From the NCBI GenBank assembly GCA_003164415.1, contig PLTK01000086.1:1-6280 (forward strand): 6,280 bases of DNA, given 5' to 3'. The notes below the pieces were generated by a model. It was not told the origin of the DNA. It saw only the letters and a list, made by a program, of their open reading frames with translations, and made no database searches. Made by a program: the position numbers and the translations under genes. This DNA is from Methanobacterium sp. (GTDB lineage Archaea; Methanobacteriota; Methanobacteria; Methanobacteriales; Methanobacteriaceae). Each line of letters opens with the position of its first letter. Within the stretch, counting starts at the first letter, position 1. Positions 1 through 6,278 of this stretch are shown here, piece by piece.

Positions 1-40
1 TTTATTTTTAAAGTTATTCTATTTGCACGATATTAATAGA

Positions 41-65
41 ATCTAAATAAAATTTATCTAAATAA
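41..65. repeat. 10-bp direct repeat ATCTAAATAA, two copies
   Basis: ATCTAAATAA occurs at 41-50 and again at 56-65, with starts 15 bases apart. The copies are identical and do not extend further. They might be a binding site for a regulator of a gene at the left edge, or chance similarity in AT-rich DNA. Confidence 0.4.
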
Positions 66-238
66 CATATTAAACTTGAATAAAAAAACTCAATTTTTCA
101 TTGCTTTCTCTTTATTTAATTTTCCTTCAAATAACACTTGGGGTAAAATATTAATTTATACTTCTTATTTTATACTATATTATATATTTATTAATAAGAT
201 TCATTAAAATTATCTCAAATTTGAAGTACAAAGAATTC

Positions 239-260
239 TTAATTAATTTTTATTAATTAA
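239..260. repeat. AT-only inverted repeat in the nadE leader
   Basis: TTAATTAAT at 239-247 is the exact reverse complement of ATTAATTAA at 252-260, separated by TTTT. Each arm contains the 8-bp palindrome TTAATTAA, so the element is both a direct and an inverted repeat. It lies 61 bases before the nadE start. As RNA the 9-bp stem would be weak because it has no G-C pair; as DNA it could be part of the promoter or an operator. Confidence 0.4.
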
Positions 261-320
261 AAAAACAATAATAAATGTGTAAAGATAAAAATTAGAAACC
301 CTTAATATCCGTGGTAAAAA

Positions 321-1136
321 ATGCAAGAAGAAACAATTAATATTCCAAGAAGAGATCAGGAAAAAACTGCCGGATCAATATCTAGTTTTATTGATGAAAA
401 AGTGAAGGAATCCCAAACATCAGGGGTTGTTATTGGCCTTAGTGGTGGATTGGACTCGTCAACAACTGCATATCTCTGTGCTAAAACTATTAAAAGTGAT
501 AAGATATTAGGAATTATAATGCCCACTGTCACAACACCTTCAAAGGATATTGAAGATGCAATAATCGTTGCAGAGGCTCTTGGAATTGAATATGAAATAA
601 TTCATGTTGATGATCTGATTGCTCCATTCACCGATCTTTGCATACATACGAAGGATAAAGGGTTAGATCATAGGGATATTGCAAATGCAAATCTTAAAGC
701 CCGTATAAGGATGATGATATTATATTACCATGCTAATGATCTTAATCGCCTTGTTGTGGGTACTGGAAATAGAACAGAACTTTTAGTAGGTTATTTCACC
801 AAATACGGCGATGGTGGTGTTGATATATTACCAATTGGCGATCTTTATAAGACCGAGGTTAGGCTATTGGCGTCACAAATAGGAGTGCCGGTAGAAATAA
901 TTAAAAAGCCTCCAACAGCGGGATTATGGGCAGGCCAAACAGACGAAGAAGAATTGGGCATAAAGTATGAGGTTTTAGATAGGATATTATATTTAATGGT
1001 CGATAAAAATTTGGATGATAATGAAATAGCACAAAAACTTGAAATACCCCTTAATGAGGTTTTGAGGATAAAAATAAGGATAAATAATTCTCAGCACAAG
1101 TTAGAACCAGCACAATCTCCAGGATTACTTGAATAA
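321..1136 (+). CDS. nadE: NH3-dependent NAD(+) synthetase
   Basis: Catalyses the last step of NAD synthesis: deamido-NAD is adenylated with ATP and then amidated with ammonia, giving NAD, AMP and PPi in the cytoplasm. The 271-aa protein is a stand-alone synthetase without the N-terminal glutaminase domain of the much longer glutamine-dependent enzymes, so free ammonia is the expected donor. Visible motifs in order are the ATP pyrophosphatase loop SGGLDSS (41-47), NLKARIRM (124-131), GTGNRTELLVGYFTKYGD (147-164) and PPTAGLWAGQTDEEELG (197-213), ending with the family-like HKLEPAQSPGLLE tail. All are intact. ATG 321 is the first in-frame start because a TAA lies at 315-317. The upstream site is weak: GTGGTAA at 311-317 resembles a GGTGA site with one substitution. 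cutA follows after 35 bases, suggesting cotranscription. Identification is firm. Confidence 0.96.
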   Translation: MQEETINIPRRDQEKTAGSISSFIDEKVKESQTSGVVIGLSGGLDSSTTAYLCAKTIKSDKILGIIMPTVTTPSKDIEDAIIVAEALGIEYEIIHVDDLIAPFTDLCIHTKDKGLDHRDIANANLKARIRMMILYYHANDLNRLVVGTGNRTELLVGYFTKYGDGGVDILPIGDLYKTEVRLLASQIGVPVEIIKKPPTAGLWAGQTDEEELGIKYEVLDRILYLMVDKNLDDNEIAQKLEIPLNEVLRIKIRINNSQHKLEPAQSPGLLE

Positions 1137-1157
1137 TTGTATTATTTATCCAATTAT

Positions 1158-1163
1158 GGTGAG
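1158..1163 (+). promoter_or_regulatory. Shine-Dalgarno site of cutA
   Basis: GGTGAG ends 8 bases before ATG 1172. It matches the GGTGA core complementary to the archaeal 16S rRNA 3' end and supports independent translation initiation of cutA within the nadE-cutA transcript. Confidence 0.7.
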
Positions 1164-1171
1164 TGTTATAA

Positions 1172-1483
1172 ATGTTTTCTATAGTTTATATAACAACTTC
1201 GGGAATATTAGAATCTAAAAAAATAGCTAAAAAACTTTTGGAAGATAAATTATCATGTTGTGTTAATATAATTCCCTCTGTAGAATCGATGTATTTGTGG
1301 AATGGCAAAATTGAGGAAGATTCAGAGTCTATAATGGTTGTTAAAACTATATCTATACTTGTTGAAGAAGTTATTAAGACGGTTGAACATGTTCACAGTT
1401 ATGAAACTCCTTGTATACTTGAAATAACTGTGAATGATGGATCAAATAATTATTTAAAATGGATGGAAACAGAATTACTCTAA
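1172..1483 (+). CDS. cutA: CutA1 divalent-cation tolerance family protein
   Basis: A small cytoplasmic protein of the CutA1 family, which forms very stable trimers with a ferredoxin-like fold. In bacteria it was named for copper tolerance, but its molecular role is not settled, so metal tolerance here is only family knowledge. The 103-aa length is normal for the family. Recognisable elements are the N-terminal strand with YITTSG (6-11), the helix ESKKIAKKLLEDKLSCCVNI (14-33; usually LAACVNI, here with two adjacent cysteines at 29-30), SVESMYLWNGKIEED (36-50), VVKT (56-59), the family signature HSYETP (75-80), and a terminal YLKWMETEL. ATG 1172 has a good GGTGAG site 8 bases upstream. It probably shares the nadE transcript and is followed 34 bases later by a terminator hairpin. 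Confidence 0.94.
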   Translation: MFSIVYITTSGILESKKIAKKLLEDKLSCCVNIIPSVESMYLWNGKIEEDSESIMVVKTISILVEEVIKTVEHVHSYETPCILEITVNDGSNNYLKWMETELL

Positions 1484-1517
1484 TAAAAGGGTTAATATCA
1501 ACTAAAAGATAATAGCG

Positions 1518-1548
1518 ACAATCAAAAGATGATTTTTGATTGTTTTTT
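1518..1548 (+). terminator. Hairpin plus T-run terminator after cutA
   Basis: ACAATCAAAA (1518-1527) pairs perfectly with TTTTGATTGT (1534-1543) around the loop GATGAT. The last stem T begins a run of six T at 1543-1548. A run of eight A follows directly (1549-1556), so the minus strand also carries a T-run. The position just after cutA and before the leuS promoter region fits the end of the nadE-cutA unit. Archaeal termination mainly depends on the U-run; the hairpin is a bonus and is AT-rich with only two G-C pairs. Confidence 0.7.
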
Positions 1549-1574
1549 AAAAAAAATATTCTAAATTTGTCAAG

Positions 1575-1584
1575 AAAATATTTA
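1575..1584 (+). promoter_or_regulatory. Candidate leuS TATA box
   Basis: AAAATATTTA, preceded by the purine-rich CAAG, resembles an archaeal BRE/TATA pair. Initiation about 25 bases downstream would fall near 1603-1610, giving a short leader that still includes the leuS Shine-Dalgarno site. The spacer is so AT-rich that other placements, for example AAAATATTCTAA at 1553-1564, are possible. Confidence 0.35.
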
Positions 1585-1595
1585 GTTAAACTAAA
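1581..1595. repeat. 15-bp dyad overlapping the leuS TATA region
   Basis: TTTAGTTAAACTAAA is a perfect inverted repeat with 7-bp arms around a single central A at 1588. It begins within the candidate TATA box and lies between it and the expected start of transcription, where an archaeal repressor would be expected to bind. That role is an inference from position only. Confidence 0.45.
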
Positions 1596-1615
1596 AAATT
1601 ATTTAATTTTATTCT

Positions 1616-1623
1616 GGGGTGAT
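1616..1623 (+). promoter_or_regulatory. Shine-Dalgarno site deciding the leuS TTG start
   Basis: GGGGTGAT contains the GGTGA core (1618-1622) 4 bases before TTG 1627. It extends complementarity to the 16S rRNA 3' end to GGTGATC. No comparable site precedes any upstream in-frame start, so it fixes the leuS start at 1627. Confidence 0.75.
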
Positions 1624-1626
1624 CAT

Positions 1627-4503
1627 TTGACGGACATTAAAGTTGAAGAGAAATGGCAGAGAAAATGGCAGGAATCGAATATATTCCAGTCGGATCCAAA
1701 CAATAAAAAGAAAATATTTGTGACAGTTGCATATCCATATCCTAGCGGTGCAATGCATATTGGACATGGAAGAACGTACACCGTTCCGGATGTATATGCC
1801 CGTTTTAAAAGAATGCAGGGCTATAATGTTCTGTTCCCCATGGCGTGGCATGTAACAGGTGCTCCAGTGGTCGGGATAGCCAAACGTATCAAAAGACACG
1901 ATCCATGGACAATGGATATTTATAAAAATATTCATAAGGTGCCCGAGGAAGAAATTGAAAAATTCACAGATCCTAATTACATTGTTGAATACTTCAGCTC
2001 AGAATATCATGATGTAATGACCCGTATGGGATATACAATAGACTGGAGAAGAGAGTTTAAGACACTAGATCCTCATTATCAAAAATTCATTGAATGGCAG
2101 TTTAGGAAATTAAAATCAAAGGGCCTAGTACGAATAGGAGAACACCCTGTTAAATATTGTCCGGAATGTGAAAATCCGGTGGGGGATCATGATCTTCTCG
2201 AAGGTGAAGGAGTTGGAATAAACGAACTCACACTTGTTAAATTTGAATTAGATGGTGAATATTTAGTTGCCGCCACATTCCGTCCTGAAACTCTATTTGC
2301 AGCCACAAATCTATGGTTAAACCCTGGCTCAGGATATATTAGAGTTAAAGTGGGTAACGAAACATGGGTGATGGCTGAGAAAGCCTATGATAATATTTTC
2401 AACCAGAAAAAAGACATATCTATAGAATCAAAAATTAATGCCTCGAATTTAATAGGTAAACAAGTTAAAAACCCATTAACTGGAGCTGAACACATAATTC
2501 TCCCGGCACCATTTGTAAATCCAGAATATGGGACTGGTGTAGTATACTCTGTACCGGGACATGCACCTGCAGATTTAATAGCACTCATAGACCTTAAAAA
2601 GGATGAAAAAGAACTTGAAAAATACGATATAAAGGATGAAGTTCAATCGATCCATGCCATTGGCATGATAAAACTTGAAGGTTACGGGGAGATACCTGCA
2701 GAGGATATGATAAAAAAGTTTGATGTCAAGAATCAAAACGATCCAAACCTCAAGGAAGCTACTAATGAAATATACAAGCTTGAACATGCAAAGGGTATTA
2801 TGGATAATAATACTGGGGAATATCAGGGTCTTAAGGTTGTTGATGCAAGAGATAATATAATAAAACTATTATTATACACTAAAAAAGGAGATATTCTCTT
2901 TGAATTTGCAGAGAGGCCAGTTATTTGCAGATGTGGAACTAAATGCGTAGTAAAAATATTAGATGATCAATGGTTCCTCAAATACTCGGACGAAAATTGG
3001 AAGGAAATCACCTATAAATGTCTTGAGGGTATGAACATAATTCCAGGGGAAGTAAGGGCCAACTTCAAATATTATATTGGATGGCTACAGGACTGGGCGT
3101 GTTCAAGGAGGATTGGACTTGGAACTCTATTACCTTGGAATAAAGACTGGTTAATAGAACCTTTAAGCGATTCAACAATATATATGGCATATTATACTAT
3201 TGCAAAGTATATGAAGGATATAGATCCCGAAGATCTTAATGATCAGTTCTTTGATGAGATATTCCTAGGTTTAAAATCAGATTCAGAAAATCCATACAAT
3301 ATAAGCCCGGAATTAACCAAAGAGATGAAAGATGAATTTAATTACTGGTATCCATTAGATTGGAGATTATCCGCCAAGGACTTGGTCGGTAACCACCTTT
3401 CATTCCACATATTCCATCACGCAGCCATATTTCCTAGGGATAAATGGCCAGGAGGTATAGTTGTATTTGGAATGGGTCTTTTAGAGGGAAATAAAATGTC
3501 TTCATCAAAGGGTAATATTGTGATGCTTGAAGATGCAATTGAAACCTATGGCTCGGATGTAATAAGATTATTCTTAATGTCATCTGCAGAGCCTTGGCAG
3601 GACTTTGATTGGAGAGAAAATGAAGTAAAAGGTATAAGCAAAAGATTAGATTGGTTCTTTGAATTTTCCGATCGCGTTGAAAAGATGTACGGCTCCAGTA
3701 TATGCCTCGAGGATCATGAAACAGTCCCACAAGTAACAAAACCTATAAACAAATGGATGATTGCACAAGTCAATATGAGAATAAAAGAATCAACAGAAGC
3801 TTTAGAAGGATTTCAAACGAGAAAAGCCCTTCAAGATTCATTTTTCCTCTTTAAAAAGGATATTGATCATTTCTTCTATAGAATTGAACACGAATCAGAG
3901 GATGAAAATTCAATGAGGGAAATTGCAGATGTTATGGTGTATGTTTTAGGAATATGGATCAGATTAATGGTTCCATTCGTGCCCCATGGATGTGAAGAGC
4001 TGTGGGAAAAACACTGCGGCAGTGGATTAGTATCAACTACCGAGTGGCCTAAATATAATATTGAACTCACGGACGAAAAGGTTCAGAAGGGTGAAGAAAT
4101 AGTCCATGGATTATCTCAAGATATTAACGAGATAAAAAAGGTTATTAGTATTAAACCAGAAAAAATCCACGTTTATGTAGCTCCAGAATGGAAATGGAAA
4201 CTTTTCGATATTGCAAATAAAATTGGAAAACCAGATATTGGAAAAATTATGCAGGAATCCATTAAACAGAATGTTCACGACAACAAGAAGGAAATTGCAG
4301 AGTTTGCTAAGAAGATAGGAAGAGAAATGACCAAGATAAAATATATTGGCAAGATCGACGAGTACTCCACATTGAACAATTCAATTGAGTTTTTGTCGGG
4401 AGAAGCAGATGCACAGGTCATTATTTACGATAAACCAACCTACGATCCACAGGGCAAATCAAGAAATGCAATGCCCTACAAACCTGCCATATACATAGAA
4501 TAA
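1627..4503 (+). CDS. leuS: Leucyl-tRNA synthetase, archaeal type
   Basis: Class I aminoacyl-tRNA synthetase that charges tRNA-Leu with leucine using ATP and hydrolyses mischarged products. From TTG 1627 the protein is 958 aa, the usual archaeal size. Visible parts are YPYPSGAMHIGHG with the HIGH signature at 44-47; a CPEC pair (C178, C181) and CRCGTKC (C434, C436, C440) as likely zinc sites; the CP1 editing insertion between them, with TFRPETL (217-223) and GTGVVYSVPGHAPADL (302-317), whose D316 is the position of the conserved editing aspartate; DWACSRRIGLGT (489-500); KMSSS (623-627); a helical anticodon-binding region from about 705 to 815; and a C-terminal domain ending KPAIYIE. Everything expected is intact. 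A longer frame opening at TTG 1540 is rejected because it runs through the terminator and adds 29 unrelated residues. It appears to have its own promoter. Confidence 0.97.
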   Translation: MTDIKVEEKWQRKWQESNIFQSDPNNKKKIFVTVAYPYPSGAMHIGHGRTYTVPDVYARFKRMQGYNVLFPMAWHVTGAPVVGIAKRIKRHDPWTMDIYKNIHKVPEEEIEKFTDPNYIVEYFSSEYHDVMTRMGYTIDWRREFKTLDPHYQKFIEWQFRKLKSKGLVRIGEHPVKYCPECENPVGDHDLLEGEGVGINELTLVKFELDGEYLVAATFRPETLFAATNLWLNPGSGYIRVKVGNETWVMAEKAYDNIFNQKKDISIESKINASNLIGKQVKNPLTGAEHIILPAPFVNPEYGTGVVYSVPGHAPADLIALIDLKKDEKELEKYDIKDEVQSIHAIGMIKLEGYGEIPAEDMIKKFDVKNQNDPNLKEATNEIYKLEHAKGIMDNNTGEYQGLKVVDARDNIIKLLLYTKKGDILFEFAERPVICRCGTKCVVKILDDQWFLKYSDENWKEITYKCLEGMNIIPGEVRANFKYYIGWLQDWACSRRIGLGTLLPWNKDWLIEPLSDSTIYMAYYTIAKYMKDIDPEDLNDQFFDEIFLGLKSDSENPYNISPELTKEMKDEFNYWYPLDWRLSAKDLVGNHLSFHIFHHAAIFPRDKWPGGIVVFGMGLLEGNKMSSSKGNIVMLEDAIETYGSDVIRLFLMSSAEPWQDFDWRENEVKGISKRLDWFFEFSDRVEKMYGSSICLEDHETVPQVTKPINKWMIAQVNMRIKESTEALEGFQTRKALQDSFFLFKKDIDHFFYRIEHESEDENSMREIADVMVYVLGIWIRLMVPFVPHGCEELWEKHCGSGLVSTTEWPKYNIELTDEKVQKGEEIVHGLSQDINEIKKVISIKPEKIHVYVAPEWKWKLFDIANKIGKPDIGKIMQESIKQNVHDNKKEIAEFAKKIGREMTKIKYIGKIDEYSTLNNSIEFLSGEADAQVIIYDKPTYDPQGKSRNAMPYKPAIYIE

Positions 4504-4517
4504 ATCATAGAATAAAT
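4494..4517. repeat. Perfect 12-bp tandem duplication across the leuS stop
   Basis: CATAGAATAAAT occurs twice head to tail at 4494-4505 and 4506-4517. The first copy holds the last leuS codons and its TAA stop (4501-4503). Because the unit is 12 bp, the second copy preserves the frame and supplies a second TAA at 4513-4515. It looks like a recent slippage duplication with no effect on the LeuS sequence. Confidence 0.85.
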
Positions 4518-4518
4518 G

Positions 4519-4550
4519 TTTTATTTTATATTTTTTTTAATTATTTTTTT
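4519..4550 (+). terminator. T-rich tract after leuS, possible U-run terminator
   Basis: This 32-base stretch has only T and A, 26 of them T, including T8 at 4531-4538 and T7 at 4544-4550. Archaeal RNA polymerase can terminate at such U-runs without a hairpin, so some leuS transcripts may end here. TTTATATT at 4523-4530 also resembles a TATA box, but the expected start would fall on or after the next gene's ribosome site. Partial read-through into the GNAT gene is therefore the simpler model. Confidence 0.4.
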
Positions 4551-4555
4551 GGTGA
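4551..4555 (+). promoter_or_regulatory. Shine-Dalgarno site deciding the GNAT TTG start
   Basis: GGTGA lies 5 bases before TTG 4561, almost the same arrangement as at leuS. It rules out the longer in-frame start at ATG 4516, since it lies inside that frame. Confidence 0.7.
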
Positions 4556-4560
4556 ATAAG

Positions 4561-5469
4561 TTGCAAATAAAACGCATGGAAGTGGAAGATCTCGAAGAAA
4601 TTATCAGGATCGATGAAACAACATTTAAACGTCCAGAACCGCGGTCAATTGAAAATTTAAGCGCCCTCAGAATGTCTGATCCAGAAGGTTGTTTTGTTTT
4701 GTGTGATGGAAATAAAATTGTTGGTTACAACTATTCTAAAACTATGGGCAGCGAAGGATATTTAGGGCCCCTTGGAATAATACTGAGTTACCAAAATAGG
4801 GGATTAGGAAAAGCTTTAATTTCTAAAAGCGTAGATTATCTGGTTAAAAATTGTAATGTGATTGGCTTGGAGGTTTTTCCTGAAAATGGAAATGTTATAG
4901 GGCTTTACCAACGTATGAGATTCACACCAGGGTTTCCTTCATATCTCTATCAAATATCAGAAGAATTTAAACTAAAAAAAATAAATTCAAATGATCTGTA
5001 TGTTACAAATGTAAGCGAAGTTTCACAATCAGAATATGGTACAATTTTGGATGCTATTGATAAATGGACCAATAATTCTTATAATGGATTGAGCTTTAGA
5101 AATGATCTGGATGCCACCTTTGAGCTGGATGGAGATATTCTAGTGGTATTTCAGGGAGATAAACCCGCCGGATTTGTAGCATATTCACAAAATTTAATCC
5201 CTACTCTGTGGGGGGCTGTAGATAGTAGTATTAAAGATTGTAAACTTCAAAAAGAGATTATTGAATCATTGATACTTCAATTTGGTGAGTTAAATGGATT
5301 TGATGATGTAATTATCCAGGTAAATTCAAGGTACAAAGTACTTGTAGATATTTTATTTGAAATGGGATTTAGACTCCGAAGAAGTGTTAATAGAATGTAT
5401 TATAAGGGTTTTGAAGGTGATGGGTTTAAACAAAGCAATCAGTTATTAATGAGACCATGGAGAGGTTAA
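4561..5469 (+). CDS. Two-part GNAT-family N-acetyltransferase
   Basis: Probable acetyl-CoA-dependent acetyltransferase of unknown substrate, cytoplasmic, 302 aa from TTG 4561. The N-terminal half (about 1-135) is a recognisable GNAT domain: it starts QIKRMEVEDLEEIIRID, has the acetyl-CoA pyrophosphate loop QNRGLGKAL (78-86) after LGPLGIILSY, and a motif B-like segment NVIGLYQRMRFTPGF (111-125) with the usual tyrosine. The C-terminal half (about 145-302) looks like a second, degenerate GNAT-type fold: GFVAY, a helix with LILQFGEL, VNSRYKVLVDILFEMGF and a final LLMRPWRG. It lacks the Q/R-x-x-G-x-G loop, so it probably serves structure or substrate binding. An ATG-started frame 15 codons longer would add a hydrophobic MFYFIFFLIIFLV stretch, which is translated T-tract and not a real membrane segment. 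ATG 4576 is another possible start. It may be cotranscribed with leuS. The family is firm, the substrate unknown. Confidence 0.88.
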   Translation: MQIKRMEVEDLEEIIRIDETTFKRPEPRSIENLSALRMSDPEGCFVLCDGNKIVGYNYSKTMGSEGYLGPLGIILSYQNRGLGKALISKSVDYLVKNCNVIGLEVFPENGNVIGLYQRMRFTPGFPSYLYQISEEFKLKKINSNDLYVTNVSEVSQSEYGTILDAIDKWTNNSYNGLSFRNDLDATFELDGDILVVFQGDKPAGFVAYSQNLIPTLWGAVDSSIKDCKLQKEIIESLILQFGELNGFDDVIIQVNSRYKVLVDILFEMGFRLRRSVNRMYYKGFEGDGFKQSNQLLMRPWRG

Positions 5470-5480
5470 TTAAAATTAGA

Positions 5481-6266
5481 CTATTTATTATCACCCTTCA
5501 AAAAGTTCCTTAAAACTCCAATCCCTTCAACCTCAACTTCAACAGTATCTCCAACATTCATTGGCCCAACACCAGGCGGTGTTCCTGTGGATATCATGTC
5601 TCCTGCTTTTAATGTCACAATATCAGATATAAATTCGACGAGTTCGTAGACATCAAAAATCATATTCTTAGTGTTAGAATGTTGTTTCAACTTTGAATTA
5701 AGTCTTAATGATATATTTTGATCCATGGGATCTAATTCTGTTTCAATACAAGGCCCTATAGGGGCGAATGTATCGAAACTTTTAGCCCTCGTCCATTGAA
5801 CATCTTTCCTCTGTAAATCACGGGCTGTAACATCATTTATTATAGTGTAACCGCCAATATAATCCGATGCATCAATGCTACTTACATGATGTGCTTCTTT
5901 TGAAATAACAATTCCCAGTTCTGCTTCATAATCTACCTGTACTGAACTATTGGGATAAATAATATCGTCACAATGTCCTATAGCTGCAGTTGAAGGTTTT
6001 ATGAATATGATGGGTTCTTCTGGAATTTCCATATCGAGTTCTTTTGCATGGTCAGTGTAATTTAGGCCGACACAAACAATTTTGGATGGTGGAATAGGTA
6101 CGCCTACATTCACATCTTTAATATTAAAGGTACCTAAACCCTCTAATTTATCAATATTAGTGGATCTCATGGCTTCAATCATTGAAGAGTTAATTTCTGT
6201 AATTTCTTTCCCCTTTAAAACTCCAATTTTATCAAGATTTTCTTTTTTAAAACTGATTAATTTCAT
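5481..6266 (-). CDS. Fumarylacetoacetate hydrolase (FAH) family protein
   Basis: Metal-dependent enzyme of the FAH superfamily, whose members hydrolyse, decarboxylate or hydrate 2-oxoacids such as acylpyruvates, oxaloacetate or ring-cleavage products. The exact substrate cannot be read from the sequence. The 261-aa protein has a short N-terminal region (about 1-55) and the FAH catalytic domain. It shows VGLNYTDHAKEL (66-77), IFIKPSTA (87-94), DYEAELGIVI (112-121) with likely metal ligands E114 and E116, GYTIINDVTARDLQRKD (139-155) with D145, QWTRAKSFDTFAPIGP (157-172) with K162, and GDMISTGTPPGVG near the end. The catalytic set is intact. ATG at 6266 has a GAGG site 8 bases upstream. It converges on the GNAT gene with 11 bases between. 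A methanogen-like host lacks obvious aromatic breakdown, so an oxaloacetate or acylpyruvate-type role is more plausible (inference). Confidence 0.93.
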   Translation of the reverse strand: MKLISFKKENLDKIGVLKGKEITEINSSMIEAMRSTNIDKLEGLGTFNIKDVNVGVPIPPSKIVCVGLNYTDHAKELDMEIPEEPIIFIKPSTAAIGHCDDIIYPNSSVQVDYEAELGIVISKEAHHVSSIDASDYIGGYTIINDVTARDLQRKDVQWTRAKSFDTFAPIGPCIETELDPMDQNISLRLNSKLKQHSNTKNMIFDVYELVEFISDIVTLKAGDMISTGTPPGVGPMNVGDTVEVEVEGIGVLRNFLKGDNK

Positions 6267-6274
6267 TTAAATTG

Positions 6275-6278
6275 CCTC
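6275..6278 (-). promoter_or_regulatory. Shine-Dalgarno site of the FAH-family gene
   Basis: On the minus strand GAGG ends 8 bases before the ATG at 6266. This supports that start. The promoter lies beyond the right edge, or the gene is cotranscribed with something further right. Confidence 0.55.

Larger units (their letters stand above)
1..320. other. AT-rich gene-free leader upstream of nadE
   Basis: No credible coding region, tRNA or structured RNA is visible here; all frames are broken by frequent stops and the composition is almost entirely A and T. T-rich stretches around 94-128 could belong to the terminator of a gene to the left, but no strong hairpin precedes them. Several TATA-like strings occur, the most canonical being TTATATATTTA at 180-190; another possibility is AATAATAAAT near 267-276, which would give a short nadE leader. 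I cannot choose between them. Short perfect palindromes lie at 215-224 (TCAAATTTGA) and 231-240 (AAGAATTCTT), but such palindromes are expected by chance in DNA this AT-rich. Confidence 0.7.

Noticed and set aside
1540..1626. N-terminal extension of LeuS by 29 residues from TTG 1540
   Set aside because: It starts inside the terminator hairpin, crosses the promoter region, has no ribosome site and adds a Lys/Leu/Phe-rich segment unlike LeuRS. GGTGA before TTG 1627 gives the normal length and N-terminus.
1484..1626. Small RNA gene (C/D box type) between cutA and leuS
   Set aside because: The AGATGAT string is only the terminator loop; there is no proper C box/D box pair with guide spacing.
1609..1935. 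Minus-strand open frame opposite the leuS start (108 codons)
   Set aside because: It lies wholly antisense to conserved leuS sequence apart from a few spacer bases, has no recognisable protein features, and is the frame shadow of a real gene. The same applies to minus-strand frames at 2385-2588, 2575-2787, 3434-3739 and 3876-4070.
4516..4560. N-terminal hydrophobic segment on the GNAT protein suggesting a membrane anchor
   Set aside because: It is a translation of the T-rich spacer and contains the GGTGA site used for TTG 4561; the GNAT domain begins right after that TTG.
6082..6270. Plus-strand open frame opposite the FAH gene start (62 codons)
   Set aside because: Antisense to a clear FAH-family coding region with intact motifs; no ribosome site or family resemblance.
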